Assembly (NCBI GenBank): GCA_028023455.1
Contig: JAQFVV010006471.1
Span: 1,224,123 to 1,288,122 of the forward strand
DNA from: Epiperipatus broadwayi
Taxonomy: Eukaryota > Onychophora > Udeonychophora > Euonychophora > Peripatidae
DNA: 64,000 nt
Direction of reading: 5' to 3'
A program made the position numbers and the translations under genes. A model generated the notes under the pieces. It made no database searches and was not told the origin of the DNA. It worked only from the letters and a program-made list of their open reading frames with translations. Below, piece by piece: positions 1 to 13,353 of the stretch (its first letter is position 1; the number at the start of each line of letters is the position of its first letter).

Positions 1-3000
1 TTGAATAAATTAATGGAATAAACATTAACTTATTGGAGAATATAAAATGTATATTGAAGATAATGTCTGTCTATATTTGAAGAGATGTAAAATGCTCTAT
101 CTTAAATGATAACATTGACAAAGAGTAGGTAAGAAATAATGAGAAGACTGAAGCATGGTAGTGGACTGGTGAATATGGATATCATAATAAATGCGAAAAG
201 TATCTGAATAAAATATGTTATACAAGTTCAAGATAATCTTTGATTATCATGAAAAAAAAAACCCTCAGAAATTGTCAATAATCTGTTTACATTGAAATTG
301 TATAAGTTTATAATTTTCTTATGAGAATAAAAGGAGCAGAAGTAAGAGTAATGCTGATGCATAACTAGTCTGAAGCATTTGGAATGATTAGAATACCATC
401 AAAAGTTTTTTTTTTTTAAAGATGAATATGTATTTTAAAAGAAAAAAAGTTGTAACATAATATTTGTATATATATTAATTTTATACTTTAAAACAATCAT
501 TATCAATATGGGGGATAAGTTAATAGATAAAAAAATTAATAATTAATTTGATCTGTTTATCTATGCAATTAATTGTTTAAAGTTTTTATTTTATTATATA
601 TTGTTAGATAATTAAAATAAATGGATATGGACAATGAGCTAGTGGAATACAGACATAAAAGTAGTTACATATATGTATTATAAAAAGAGGGATATGTTCT
701 GTGTTATAATATAATATTGACGATGATAAAGGGTGATATTTAAATTTTGATCTTATGTTTAATTATTAATAATTTAATATAATTGTAATAGAGACATAAC
801 TAATTCTAGTTTGAAATGCATTATAGGCGATTATTTATAAGAAATGTGTTAAACAGATATACTTTCAAAATATGCAGTTAATATTTGAGTTGTTTAGATA
901 AAATGAAGATAAAGATTTCTTATTTAGGATGCACCAAAGAATGGTCTATCAACCTTTAGTATAGTATTATAAATTGTAAATGGAAATTAGTTCTGGAGGA
1001 AATTTGTCATATTTGATAGTGTGCAGTATTATTTTTTAATATAGTTTGATAATAAGACTATAGGAAAATTCAGTGCGATATCAGAAATAAATTAATGATT
1101 TCATAATTATCGCATTAATATTTTCTGAGTAAAAGATAAAAGAAAGATCAAATGTTAAATATCATAAAATATAAAATAGATAAATAAGTGAAATTTCATA
1201 GTATTACAATAAAATCATTGTATTTAAGAAAGAAAACAATAACCCATATTTTGAAGCATAATCTATAAGGGGTAAGAAGTGTAAATCAAATCCATAAAAA
1301 GGGGACTGATTATCTAATAAATACATATGATTTTGTTATATAAGAAATAAAGTTAAATATAACAACAACACCATATGTATGAGAAGAGAGTTTTTAATTT
1401 TAAATATCTAAATTTAATTAAGGGGAATAAAAATGTTACATTGTCATATAATTTTATTAATGTTGTTATTTATTAAATTACTTAGTAGTTTAAAATAATT
1501 ATTAAAAGATCTTGTAAATTAAAGTGATTGTTTGAAAGTTAAATTAAGTATTGAGAGTCACATTTCTTTTGTGAGAGTCATCATCACTAGACCATCTTCA
1601 AAGAGTCTTAAGTGTAATGTACACATGAACCAAATGTACATGTTGAGATTTGAATAAGAAATTAATCCAGTACAAGATAATGTATAACAATCATTTAAGA
1701 AAATATTTCTTAAAAGAGATCTTAAATTATTGTAAAATGCCTTGATCACATAAGTCATTGATAAAATATATCGCAAATTCATTAAAATATGTTTATTTAT
1801 AGGAAATCATAAAGTTATTATTTAAAGTTATAAATTATAATTACAATTTAGATAACACTATTTATTTATTATTAAGCATTAGGGAACATAATTATAAAAA
1901 TAGTAGTATAATTTTAATTATAGATTAAGGTTATAAGTCTTTTCTTAATTAATACACTACCTATAGAGTTAAGTAAAATCCCTCTTAATATCTTATGGGT
2001 GGAACAAATAGCTAATTAAAAATAGATGATAATCCTGAAATGTCCTTAGTATAATATTATTATTACAGTTATTCTTAATTATAATCTTATAAAAGTAATG
2101 ATAATAAAAGATCAATATACAATAAAATGATAATATAATTTATTAATTAGATTAATTTAAATTTAATAATAATAGAAGTTTTATTATATTTATTTATGTA
2201 TTATTGTTAGTCCTGGAAATATTAAGATACTTAATAAGGAGTGTCTTAGTATTCTTATGCATTGAACAAATACTTCAGTATTTGTTTAATGTTAAAAGGT
2301 ATATAATCTTGTTAATAGGATAAGTGGGTGTCATAACTGCTAATATAAATTAAATATAATTTAGAAATAATTAAGAATATCAAATTGTACCTAGATAAAA
2401 TAACAGTATATCCTAATTTAGAGATTTATCATGGTTTCTGCGGGGCATCATCCTACTGGCAGGATACAATATATATATATATATATTGGAAAAATCAATA
2501 AAACTTTCATGGCTTTCAAGTAATATGCCTTAACTTTCTAATTGGAAATTCAATATCTTTTGTTTTCTATAATTAATTTTAATCTGTAGTTTGACTTTAT
2601 AGCACCAATATTTTCTGTTTCCACAATTACTACTCTTTTCTCTTTTACATATACACCTATATATCTTCTGCCCTGGATGTGAGTGCTTGATAACCTAATA
2701 ATGACTTAAAACATAAACACATTAATTTATTTGTAAGTATTCTATAATCAAATGATAAAATACGAATCAAGCTGAAAGTTTTAGCATTTTCATCAGATGT
2801 TCAAACCTCCAGCATGAAAAAGTGATTTTGTCTGAGATAATTATATAATGAGAGAGAAATGGTCTAATTTTTTCACCTGGAGGTTAGTTCGTGATCTTAT
2901 AGATTTTCATTTGTTTAGAACTGCATTAAAAAAATATCAGCATTTCTGATTGGATAAATATAAGTATTTATGTGTTTATTTACAGAAAAATAAATACTTA

Positions 3001-3155
3001 GATAAAAATTATACTTTTTGTTTGTTTTTTTTTCTTGGCTTTCTTTTGTTATTTTTTAACTCTTACTATTCTTTGAATAACAAATTCATCTTTTTATACG
3101 TTACTATCAAAAATATCTAAACAAATGCAGCAAAACTGTGATCAATTATTCATAC
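1..3155. other. TOP3B intron sequence, no gene seen
   Basis: This stretch lies on the 3' side of the last visible TOP3B exon, in transcription direction, so it is inferred to be intron. It is strongly AT-rich with runs of A and T and a short (TA)n tract near 2469-2487. I found no further TOP3B exon, no recognisable transposon domain and no RNA gene. The one ORF over 70 codons (1558-1782, minus) has low-complexity composition and no recognisable motif. Confidence 0.5.
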
Positions 3156-3323
3156 CTGAAAAAATTTCGTTTGATATCTTGTAAAAGAACAACCAATCCT
3201 CAGATCCAATTCCATACGAGCATCTACTGATAAAGATTCATTTTTGTTGGGAGAGACCAAATTATTCATCGCATGTTTCACTTCCTTGTCAGTTATAGCA
3301 CTAAACCTTGCTCTATAAACATT
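3156..3323 (-). CDS. TOP3B: DNA/RNA topoisomerase 3-beta, coding exon 4 of the visible part
   Basis: Read on the minus strand, a TTTTAG acceptor precedes 3323 and a GTATG donor follows 3156, giving 168 nt or 56 codons with both boundaries in phase 0. The translation starts [15 protein letters not shown] and includes [14 protein letters not shown] and [11 protein letters not shown]. This is the block that follows TOPRIM in topoisomerase 3-beta, where the strictly conserved VYRARFS-type and DLRIG-type motifs lie. It covers about residues 143-198. The family breaks and rejoins single-stranded DNA, and RNA in the beta type, and acts with TDRD3. The catalytic tyrosine (near residue 336 in the human protein) is not in the window, so the gene continues beyond base 1. 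No stop or frameshift was seen. Identification rests on recognising family motifs, not on a search. Confidence 0.93.
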
Positions 3324-4780
3324 CTAAAATTGATAGTATATATATATATCAAAAAATTTTAAATAATAATAAATAATATTAAATATATTGTGTCAAAAGA
3401 ATATATTGTTGATCAAGTTCAAATTAAATTATACATTTAAAAAAAAATCTTTCAATGGGTTTTAAAGATTGTCAGTGACAGAGCAGCTAAATATAGTAGA
3501 AAATACATTCAAAATTATCTGCTAGTTAAAGATACCCAATAAAAAAAAATGTATTTTATTATTTAATTATTTTTCATTTTAACAATGTTCAATGTGAGTA
3601 GCATGTGCACATATTGCTTGAAAATTTTTATTTTAAATAACTATCTTTTGTAATTTTATTTTGTTTATATAGAATTTTTACATTTTATAGTTATCATTAT
3701 TATTAAGATAATGTAAAACATTAAAGGTGAGATCACCCGATAGTAACAAATTAATAATGAATTAGAAATGAAGTGTTAGAAAGATAGTGTAAATTGAAGA
3801 AAACGAATGAAAAGATCACTAAAAAAGTTAGTTCTATTTACAAAATATTTGATAAAGTGATCTTTATGTTACAGAATATTTCAGAACATAACAATGAATT
3901 AATTAAACATGAAGAGCTTTAACTTTAGCATCACATTTTAATTCTTTATCCCAGCATATTTATATCATTTTCTTACCAAGTTAAAATTGAACCATTTAAA
4001 ATATCAGGTAAGATATTTTACTTAAATAAATTAGACAGTCATCATCATGAAAAGCTACTGATTACAAGAATAATTACAGAAAAGCATAAACAATAATTTT
4101 TACTGCTAAATTTTTGAAATACTTACTAAAGAAATTTATTTATGAAAGCTTCATATGTATCATCTACTAGTTTCAAATTTCTTATGCATGACAGATGAAG
4201 AAGAATAAAGTCATTCGTACAACATTAAAATTTTATAAAAAATAAAAATTTCTTTAATGATTTACATGCTGTTTTAAAAAGTTGAAACATTGACAATATT
4301 TATTTAATTACTATATTATTATCAATGGTATCTTTGGAAAAGAAATTTAGAAATATTTAAAAAAACTCATATCTATGAATTATATAAACTGCATGTTAAA
4401 ACATTAAATAATATTCTTCTTTTTATAAAATGTTGCTATTATACATGTGATCTAAATAGTGAATTTGTAAAATCTGTACTTTTATGTTGCGATGTGTATT
4501 TGTCTGTCAATAATAAATACACTATTGATTTAAGTAAAAAAATAATCTATTAAATATATTATATAGAACATGTTAAGCATTACTTGTAAAACAGATATAT
4601 TAGAATAGACATTTCTGCATTATAACTATTGTAATTGTCATTAATAATATTGCACTTGATATTAAATATCAACATTTAAAATTAATTCTATTAAATAAAA
4701 GGGTATTTCAAAAGAATTATCTACTGTTTTAGATAAACAAACATTTAAACATTGAAGTGGATATGAATAACAATAGTGAG

Positions 4781-5325
4781 ACTAAAACAGGCAAAACTCT
4801 CCATACAGTAGTGCTACAAGCCAGAGTAATCAATGAAATGCCAGAAGGCTTGTGCATAAAATCTCTATCTAATGCCTACTCATCCAATATTCTCAGACAA
4901 GTTTCTAGCTTGTGGCTTTCATTAGTAAAGAGTCTTAGATCTGAGAGCCCTGCACTTTGGTCTTAGGATCTAATGCAACCCTCCAGTAGCCACCTTTTAT
5001 CTCTATTAGCAGCCACCTTTTATCTCTATTTAGCCACCTTTTATCTCTACTAAAGTAGAGATAAAAGGTGGCTGCTTGAGGGTTGCATTAGATCCTAAGA
5101 CCAAAGTGCAGTACTCTCAAATCTAAGGCTCTTTACTGATGAAAGCCACAAGCTAGAAACTAGTCTGATGATATTGGATGAGTAGGCACAAGATAGGAAT
5201 TTTATGCACAAGCCTTCTGGCATTCATTGATTACTCTGGCTTGCACTGAGTGGCACTACTGTATGGAGAGTTTTGCCTGTTTTAATAATTTATGAGCAAG
5301 CATAAAAATGGTGATTAGGTGATGT
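4781..5325. repeat. Foldback element, copy 1 (inverted arms)
   Basis: A left arm from 4781 (ACTAAAACAGGCAAAACTCT) to about 5040 is followed by its reverse complement from about 5046 to 5287, which ends AGAGTTTTGCCTGTTTTAAT. The centre repeats the phrase CCACCTTTTATCTCTA three times before turning over. The arms diverge by scattered substitutions. Sequence up to about 5325 (GAGCAAGCATAAAAATGG and beyond) is shared with the other copies but has no partner on the left. The open frame at 4757-4966 is only a by-product of the arm. It has no transposase, so it would be a non-autonomous foldback or MITE-like element. Confidence 0.85.
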
Positions 5326-5383
5326 TTAGTGGTTTAATGTCAATCCTGCCTAATAGGATGTCTATGGTTATTAAAGAACCAAA

Positions 5384-5770
5384 GACACCAAAATGTATGG
5401 GTACTGAACTGAGTTTAGACCTATATGACTATATAAAATAATGAGACTGGATTCAATTTTAAAGTCATAGTTTTGTAGTTAAGTAGAGATAAAAGGTGGC
5501 TGCTGGAGGGTTGCATTAGATCCTAAGATCTAGGTGCAGTGCTCTCAGATCCAAGGCTCCTCACTGATGAAAGCCATATGCTAGAAACTAGCCTGGAGAT
5601 ATTGGATGAGTAGGCACTAGATAGGGATTTTATGCACAAGCCTTCTGGCATCCATTGATTACTCTGGCTTGCACTGAGTGGTACTACTGTATAGAGAGTT
5701 TTGCCTGTTTTAATAAGTAATGAGCAAGCATAAGAAACGGTGATCATGTGATGTTTAGTGGTTTAATAAT
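5384..5770. repeat. Foldback element, copy 2 (right half only)
   Basis: The sequence from ACCAAAATGTATGGGTACTG, through GTAGAGATAAAAGGTGGCTG, to GAGCAAGCATAAGAAACGG matches the middle and right arm of the complete element at 29401-30051. It also matches the right arm of copy 1, which lies 60 bp upstream in the same orientation. No left arm is present here, so this is a half copy. The 74-codon frame at 5523-5747 is not a gene. Confidence 0.82.
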
Positions 5771-7775
5771 GATACTACCTTATGCTCTATAAAGAGTTGG
5801 AGGAGTTTAAATTATAAATCTTCATAATAGAATGAAACTTACATGAAATATCATTTTCTATTTTGCAAAGTATTTAAAAGTGCAGTACATATTTGTAATA
5901 GGATGTCAATATTTCATAATTTATCATGAGAAATTTTAAGTATTTTTTAAATAAATAATTATTTTCGTCATACAAAGTTTAAGGCAAAATTAGTACTTCA
6001 AAGCAACATGGAGTTTTAAAAATAACAACTTTGCATATTAGTATTTTAAAAGTATTACTAAAATTAAAGGACATATTGTTTCCTCTTTGAAGTTGGTTTA
6101 GAAAGTGTGACATTTCCATATAATGGGCAGCAATTAGAATACTATCAGCTTAATATTCCTTTCAAGTTTATACAATTTATCATCATCATTAATTAATTGT
6201 ATAATGACATTGGAAGATGTAGGCCTCCCACTTTAATTATAACTGATATGATCAGGCAAAAATCTAAAAAAGATTTCCATGCTTGAAGTGTTATAATTTA
6301 AAGTTAAATAGCTACTATTATTTATTAGTTAGATTTTACTACAAGTGTTATTAAGTAAATATAAAATTTTAGGATGGTGTTTTCTCATTAAATTAAATAG
6401 CACAAGAATAAATGATAATTATTACCATATGATAAATTAATTGTTTATATATTGCTTGTTATTAAAGCAAATTTATAAAAGATTCCCAAACATTTAATTT
6501 AATTCAGATGCATAGTTATTATAAGGTAGACAATTTATACATCACATATAATTAGCACTGCTTATTTCTAAATACTTTGTTTTAACATCAACACATTTTC
6601 ACATTTAATCAATGATATGGTACAAAAACTTAACAATTGTAAATAAAATAATGATATAAAAATATGGGTCATAAATTGATAATATAAGGAATAATTTCAA
6701 TAATTGATATTGCTTAGCATTTTATTTTATTGGTTACTTAATATTTTAAAAGTTAAATGGTATCACAATTTATTTATTTATTCTACGTATAATAAAAAAA
6801 TAAGTAAATACAGTGTTAGACAGTTTATATATATGTGAGTATTGTATAATTGAGAATTAAGATATTTATAGATGATCACTAAAAAAAGTTTTGTTAGTTT
6901 TATCTAATATATCTTATAATCAATACTTAGTGCTTTGGTAATTTAGAGTTCATCTCAACAGATCTTACAACAAGATATAAATTATCAAGACATGATTATT
7001 ATTTTAACGTTATCACTAGTTTCAATGTGACATATAGTACACATACAACAAACTCTTAATCCATTGTATATGTATGTAAAATTTTTCTGCATCCAACATC
7101 TGCGGCTTTTTTGGCCTGAAATCAGTAACATAGAAATATATGTTATTTTTTGTAAAGATCATATCATTTTCCAAACTGTCATTGACATATTATGGTATTA
7201 ATGCAATATTTTTCTGCATAGATGATTTTATTTTTGAAATAACATTTTATTATTTAAAATAATAATTATAATTAAATAACTATTCCTAACTTTTTATTTT
7301 TATCTGCAACTTTTGCTTTTATATTTGAAATCTTTATGTTTTTCAGAGATAAGTGAAGAGCAAAACATAATCAAAGCAAATAAATAACAATTATTTATTT
7401 ATTTATAAAATTAAAATGATCGTATAAATTATTTTTTATAATAAATTAATGATTAAATATCCTATCTTATCACTATAATTAATGTTAACATAATTGTTTA
7501 AACATATGTAATTACTATCATATTAAAATTATATATATGTTGTACTTCATATTCACACACACATTTTGTAAATAATTTTAAATTATAATATCTGAATTGC
7601 ATTTAAAGCTAATAATTAAATAGCACTTCAAATGTACACTATTTCAGTGAATAATCAGCAAATTGTTTCTTATCTATAATTTTTATGCTTCAGCTTGTAA
7701 AAAATAATAAACTGAGAATTCACTGCTTACATATATAATGCATGAATAAATTTATTTAACATAAATAAAAATTAC

Positions 7776-7889
7776 CTGAAGACTATAATTCTTCATAAAG
7801 TGTTTAACAGCTTCAATAACTTCAAAGCAGATATTCTCACCTTCTTTGTCACAATCCAACCATAATATTAAAATATCAGTATTGCGAGC
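7776..7889 (-). CDS. TOP3B: DNA/RNA topoisomerase 3-beta, coding exon 3 (TOPRIM acidic triad)
   Basis: The minus strand shows a TTTCTCATTAG acceptor before 7889 and a CAG/GTAATT donor after 7776. The exon is 114 nt, 38 codons, phase 0 at both ends. It translates to [19 protein letters not shown] and then [19 protein letters not shown]. The DxDxEG signature of TOPRIM is intact, with acidic residues at about D116, D118 and E120 when numbered from the start codon at 17001. In type IA topoisomerases these residues bind the magnesium ions used for strand cleavage and religation. The exon joins in frame to those at 14321-14398 and 3156-3323. It is too short to appear as a long ORF and was found by reading the reverse strand for the missing family segment. 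Confidence 0.94.
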
Positions 7890-9479
7890 CTAATGAGAAA
7901 TATATAAAATCAGCATGATTATTGCATTGCGACTGAATTTTTTTTTTTTTTTTTTAAAAAAAACAATAGTCAAAAAAAATTGTTAATTTACATTATAAAA
8001 TAAATGCTATACATATCGATATACATATATTATTTAAAATTGTGCAATTCATTATCATTGAAATACATAGACAAAAGTCAGTGACAAATATATATATGTA
8101 TCTAAAGGTATAAATACTACAGAATATGTATATTACAAGCTATATCAATTATAGATACGATAACATTAATTCAGCATCTGCTATTCCAGAAGCTCTTTTA
8201 ATAATAATAAAATTACAAAAAACTTCAACTTTTCATGATTTCCAAACTATTATATCAGTTATACTTTATTTAAATAATAGTTTTTTATTTAATCTTTAAT
8301 TTATACTCATTTAAAAAATAATAAACTCAATATACTAAATTATTTTGAATACATTTTAAAATGTAATATGAAAAATACAGTTCAGAAAACACTCGTAAAA
8401 TTAATAAACCTGTCATATTTCTATTTGTTCTTAATTTGCAATTATTCTTTACTTAATTAGTGATTTTCACTTTTTTTTTTTTTTTGGAAAAAAGCCACTG
8501 AATACTTTAATCACTTATATTTTAAAAAAATATCTATTATATCTGACGTTAACACATACACACATAAAAGAGACTTCAATTGCTCACTACTATTGCTGTT
8601 CCCATTAACCACAATATTTTACTAGCTTACTGGTAAAAAAATACATTCCTTGTATCTGATAAAAATTAATTTTTAAACAAATGTTGATATATATTGAATA
8701 AAGCAAGAGATTTCTTGTCCTATTTCTTGAGATACTTTAAAAAAAGTGAGTGATATTTTTTTATTGAAGATGACAAAATATCTTAGATAACAACAGTCCA
8801 AAATCCAATTTAATCTTAGGTTCTCTGGAATCACACTGCTAAAATATTTTTTCCATTTCACCAACATCATTAATGCTTGACATTTATATCTGAATATTCA
8901 CCATATTTTTTACAAATATTTTCAGTCTTAATCTTTATTAATTTATTACTTACTGTAGTATTATTTATACAATTCTTTTGTTCATGAGTTTAATACAATA
9001 CTAATATCATTATGTCTACTTCTATCTCAAGAATATAACAGTTTTAAACCTTATTCATTCTTTTCTTCACTTCTTCATAGCCTATCTATCTTGTTTAACA
9101 ATTCTATGATTTCTTTAAATCTCTCACAATAAATTTATCATTTCTCTAGTGAGTTAATCCATGTATATATATTTTTAATTCTAATGGCTTCACAAAGGCA
9201 GTTGTAATTGGATAAATATAATTAATTCTGGGATCTATACTTTGTCCAGCCACTGCAAATATACTTTTAAATATATAATTAAAACAACCAATTAAATACA
9301 TTTTATTATTTACGTACAAAGTAATACCTTACATAATGCGGTTAAATGGTTCTGGAATAATTTTATTCTGTATAAAATAGTGCTAAACCATATATTGTTG
9401 ATAAAACCATAATACAATAGGTGGCAAACGAAAAGAAATAAAAAATACCCATTATTTATAGAAATGTTTATTTTATGAA

Positions 9480-9905
9480 ATTCAAAATAAAATTGTTGTT
9501 CTTGCTCTGAAAAAAGTTCAACAGTGAAATTTGCATATAGTTTCTTACTATCTGGATCTTTAGAACAAAAAATAATATTTTGAATAGCATATTACTTTGT
9601 AAATTTTTATTCAATGTTAAGATTGACATTCATAAAAAAAAAATCAAAAATATGTTAAACTTTCTCAGACAACATCAAAAATCAATCTTTTTTTCTCCTC
9701 TTTGTATGCTGCCAATTTATAAAAAAATTCATCAAATTCTTTTGCATGTGATGTAGCATCCAATTCTCAAAATTAAAATTATTTTCAAGCCAAACAAAAT
9801 TTTCTGAAATATAATTGATTATACTATTATATGACTGGCATACTTCCTGTGTCACTTCAAACCCTAAATCACCAATATTTTCAATAGTGTTTTTGGCTTT
9901 TAGGT
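9480..9905 (-). pseudogene. Decayed coding-like stretch of unknown family
   Basis: On the minus strand two open segments read like real protein rather than AT noise. One, near 9780-9900, includes the phrase IENIGDLGFEVTQEVCQSYN followed by NYISENFVWLENN. The other, near 9480-9590, includes KLYANFTVELFSEQEQQFYF. Between them the frame has to shift (a better continuation reads LDATSHAKEFDEFFYKLAAY) and stops intervene. I do not recognise the family. It could be a dead transposase or a retrocopied gene lying in a TOP3B intron. Evidence for former coding is the residue mix (W, D, E and C in plausible places), which is weak. Confidence 0.35.
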
Positions 9906-10279
9906 TTGTTTTAAAATAATTTTAAAAGCAAATTTTTATCATTTGTACAAATATACTCACAATTATATAAATAAATTAAAATCATTATGAATGCTATGAA
10001 TCTGATGTTCTACATCAAAAGTGCACTGAGCTACACTTCATAATAATAAAAATATAAAAACCTTTCCTTTCACTAATATTAGAAACGTTTCACTGTATCA
10101 TTATATTAACAATATACAAAACTTACTATATCGATATAAATAAATATTAAGCAATAGTCAAATTACAGAATTAGTATTGGTGTAGAAAATTTTATAAAAA
10201 AGTGTTCTATCTGCAATCATTTTAATGGTAAAATAGATGATTAACATTTGAAAAGGGCATGAATCCATATGCTGAAAAA

Positions 10280-10500
10280 GGCTTTTTATGTGTAATTATT
10301 ATTAATATATATAATTATATAGATGTTGTATATGATTTATTATTATTATTTATTATATATATATTATATTTGATAGTATATATATAACCACCCAAATATA
10401 TATATATATATTTTATATGTATATAATTATGAAAAATCATTATTTCATTTAAATAAAACACCGTCATAATAAAACATAGCCTATAATATATATATCAATT
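10280..10500. repeat. AT-dominated low-complexity tract
   Basis: This stretch is built almost entirely of TA, AT and TATTAT units, for example around 10300-10415 and 10485-10505. It is simple sequence, with no coding or element structure visible. Confidence 0.7.
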
Positions 10501-10799
10501 ATATAAAAAAGTATACTATTCAGAAAATTACATTTAATTCAAAGAAAGGCAAAAAAAATGATTGTTAAAATCAATTTGAGATGAGAGATAGAAAATATAA
10601 ATAGATTGTAAATCATAAAAATTATCCTAATAATTTATAATTTAGATATAGGAAAATTTAAATAAAGAAAAATGTAAACTATAACATTAAATCCTAATCA
10701 TTTATAATTTACATATTGAAAAGTTTAAAAAAAGGAAACATGTAAATAATTTTAGAATTTATATGCAAATCAAATATAAAATCAATAATACTGATCCAA

Positions 10800-12580
10800 G
10801 ATCACTTGATTCTTTCAATTTACCCCCCTTATCTTTTTGCAAACCCCGCATAAAAACCAAAAACCCACTTTCTGTATAATCACTTTGTTTATATTTATTA
10901 TCCCAAAACATCATTATTTGTAACATTTCTGCTTATAAGCATTTACATTTAATTATCAGATGCATAATATTTTCCATGCTTTCCTCACATAACTTGCACA
11001 TTAAATCATTCACATTTCTTTATTTATGTGTATAGTCCTTTATTGTTAATGATCCTGTTTGAGACTTTAACAGTAAACTACTTTCCTTGCTATTATTGTA
11101 AATTAACTCATACCCAATATTCTGTTTACTATATACATTTAAACTCTATTTTACTCTCCATACTAGATCTCAATTTTTCCAGCTCCCTATTTTTTATTAA
11201 TGCATCTATTTTTCTATACCATTCTTTGCCACTTTAGCACGCAACAATACTCCTAACACAATCATCCCATTTTTTGTGCAAGTATAATGACATAAAGTCT
11301 TTATCTAAATATTCTGCATACCATACTATCTTTATCACCTATTTTGTTGCCTGTCTTTTACTCGTAACCCAATTAAATACTATTTTGACTATTCTCTTAC
11401 TATCCATAAATTGCAATTTATCGAACATTTTCATTTTGCTTTTTGCATCTCTCAAATAAAAACGTGACTATCCCATTTCTCCTTGAATTTGCCTCCTTTG
11501 CCATCCAGACATCTACATCTAAGGCATGTCTTCCTACTCCTCTTTATACTTTTTCTAAGTAATCTAAATCCCTTTATTAACACATAATGCATTACTATAA
11601 GTTAAGATTGCTACTGCCAATCCCTTCCATACAATTCTTGCTACATTATATTTATTATAGGAAAACAGTGTTAATGTCTTTATCAGTCCCTTTCTTTTCT
11701 TTGCTTCATTTATCAATTTTTTCTCCCATTCATCCAAACAATTCCTCTAATTACTTAAGATTTTCAAATAGTTATATCTATTCATCCTCCAATAAGAATT
11801 CTTTCTCTTCTCTTTCCCCAGTGTTTATCATCATTATTTTTGATTTTTCTTCACTAAATTTAATCCCCATCTCTTTACCCACTCTTATGCAAGTATTCAG
11901 CATAATTTCCATATCTTCCCTACTTTCTGAGCACAAGAAGATATCATCGGCAAATAAAAGACCTGATAATACATACACTCTCTTACCATCTATTAATGGC
12001 ATCTCTACCCCTCTTTTTAGTTTTTCTATTGCTCTCTCTATTTCTCTCAAACATAACAAAAACAAAATAAATGACATAGGCATGCTTGCCTTAGTCCACC
12101 CCATTTTTAACTCTAACCGTTCTATATTTCCTAATTAATATGTATAGCAATTATTTTCATACAATTTCTTAATAAAATCCACTAAAGCTCCATTCATTCT
12201 AAATTTACTAAACTTATCTATAATCTATTTCTATTTACTCTATCATATGCCTTCTCTATATCTATAAAAACCATATATAACTGCCTACCTGTATTTCTAC
12301 TCATATCTATAAGTTACAACTAAACTATTTCCTACACACCTATCCATTCAAAAACCTCCTTGTTATTTCCCACTACATTATTTTCTTCCATCCATTTTGC
12401 TATTCTTACAACTGCCCTATATGCAAAAACTTTATATAACCCTGATGTTATCGCTACTGGTCTATACTTGTTTATCTTTCTATGGTTCTTACCCTCTCAT
12501 TTAAATAGCAATCTCGCTCTTGTATTATTCCAACAATCTGGAAATTCTGTCTTTTGTGCCATCACCTATTCTTTACTCTA
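10800..12580 (-). mobile_element. LINE family C fragment (reverse transcriptase region), decayed
   Basis: On the minus strand the longest open piece (11778-12104) contains RGVEMPLIDGKRVYV, then LLFADDIFL, the FADD form of the RT catalytic motif C, and then MGIKFSEEKSKIMM. The same order (GIKFSEEKSNIM, then the C-terminal CKLC region) occurs on the plus strand at 58395-60755, so the two are copies of one LINE family. The low-coordinate end (10820-11000) mirrors the C-terminal part of that copy, including its cysteine knuckle and the region after it. Stops and frameshifts are frequent. The plus-strand frames here (11028-12138, 12360-12581) are antisense shadows. The C-terminal and RT style resembles non-LTR elements annotated in several invertebrates; the clade is not assigned. 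Confidence 0.8.
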
Positions 12581-12589
12581 ATGTCATCT

Positions 12590-13010
12590 ATTGAAAGTTT
12601 GAGTAATCAGTGGCTTCTAGATAATAATGCAATTTAATCTTCATTATTAGATCAGTTTCTACTTTTTGCCTTTATCAATAAGAATTTAAGATTCGAAGTT
12701 GGAATCAACATAGTTATGCATCTTGAAGCCACTTTAATTTCTTTCTACCAACATGTATAACTGTAGAAGCAAGTTGACTTGTGTTCAAACTCTTAAAAAG
12801 TTTTTAAATTTCAAGCTATTACATTAATAACAACAGGAAGAGGTTTAAAATGGCTGCCAAAAGCCTAATTGTATTGGTTTCCATTCTGAATCCTAAATCT
12901 TCATTGATAAAAGTAAAAGTCAGAAAATGTCTGAGGATAAAGATTGAACTGCTCTACCATCTGGTAGTCATTGATTACTCAAGCTTACAGTAGATGGCAC
13001 TAGAATAGAG
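12590..13010. repeat. Diverged foldback element
   Basis: TTGAGTAATCAGTGGCTTCT near 12599 is the approximate reverse complement of the segment near 12965-12985 that reads CATTGATTACTCAAGCTT. Both arms share the ATTGATTACTC core of the younger foldback family at 5384-5770 and 29401-30051. The right arm also carries the equivalent of TGATGAAAGCC (here TTGATAAAAGT). The arms are much more diverged than in those copies, so this looks like an older relative. Confidence 0.55.
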
Positions 13011-13353
13011 CAAAAGTAAACTGATTTTGTTTAAAATAAATAATATATTGTTTAATAAATGAAATACATTTACTATTTAAAACTTCTACTAAATCTTAAA
13101 CATACTTAGATAAACTATTGTACCTGTATACTGGAAGCATCCAAAATTGTATATTACTATCTCAGATTTAATATTTATTGCTATTTTCTAAGCATATAAA
13201 AATTATTTAAATTAAAACCAAATCAATAAAATTGAAACTACAAAAGTTCATTAACTATTTATTGTATAAACGTTACCATCAATGCTATATTACAATTTTT
13301 AAATAATTCTATCTTTCATATAGAATTGCCAAATCCATATAATATTAGTACCA

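Larger units (their letters stand above)
3324..7775 (-). other. TOP3B: TOP3B intron 3
   Basis: This 4.45-kb phase-0 intron is bounded by a GTAATTTT donor (minus strand, at 7775) and an ATTTTAG acceptor (at 3324). It holds the two foldback copies at 4781-5770, listed separately. The remainder, about 3324-4780 and 5771-7775, is AT-rich DNA in which I see nothing else. Confidence 0.85.

Noticed and set aside
11587-12138. 183-codon plus-strand frame
   Set aside because: It is antisense to the LINE C reverse transcriptase at 11778-12104, which carries the FADD motif; serine- and leucine-rich composition is typical of an antisense shadow.
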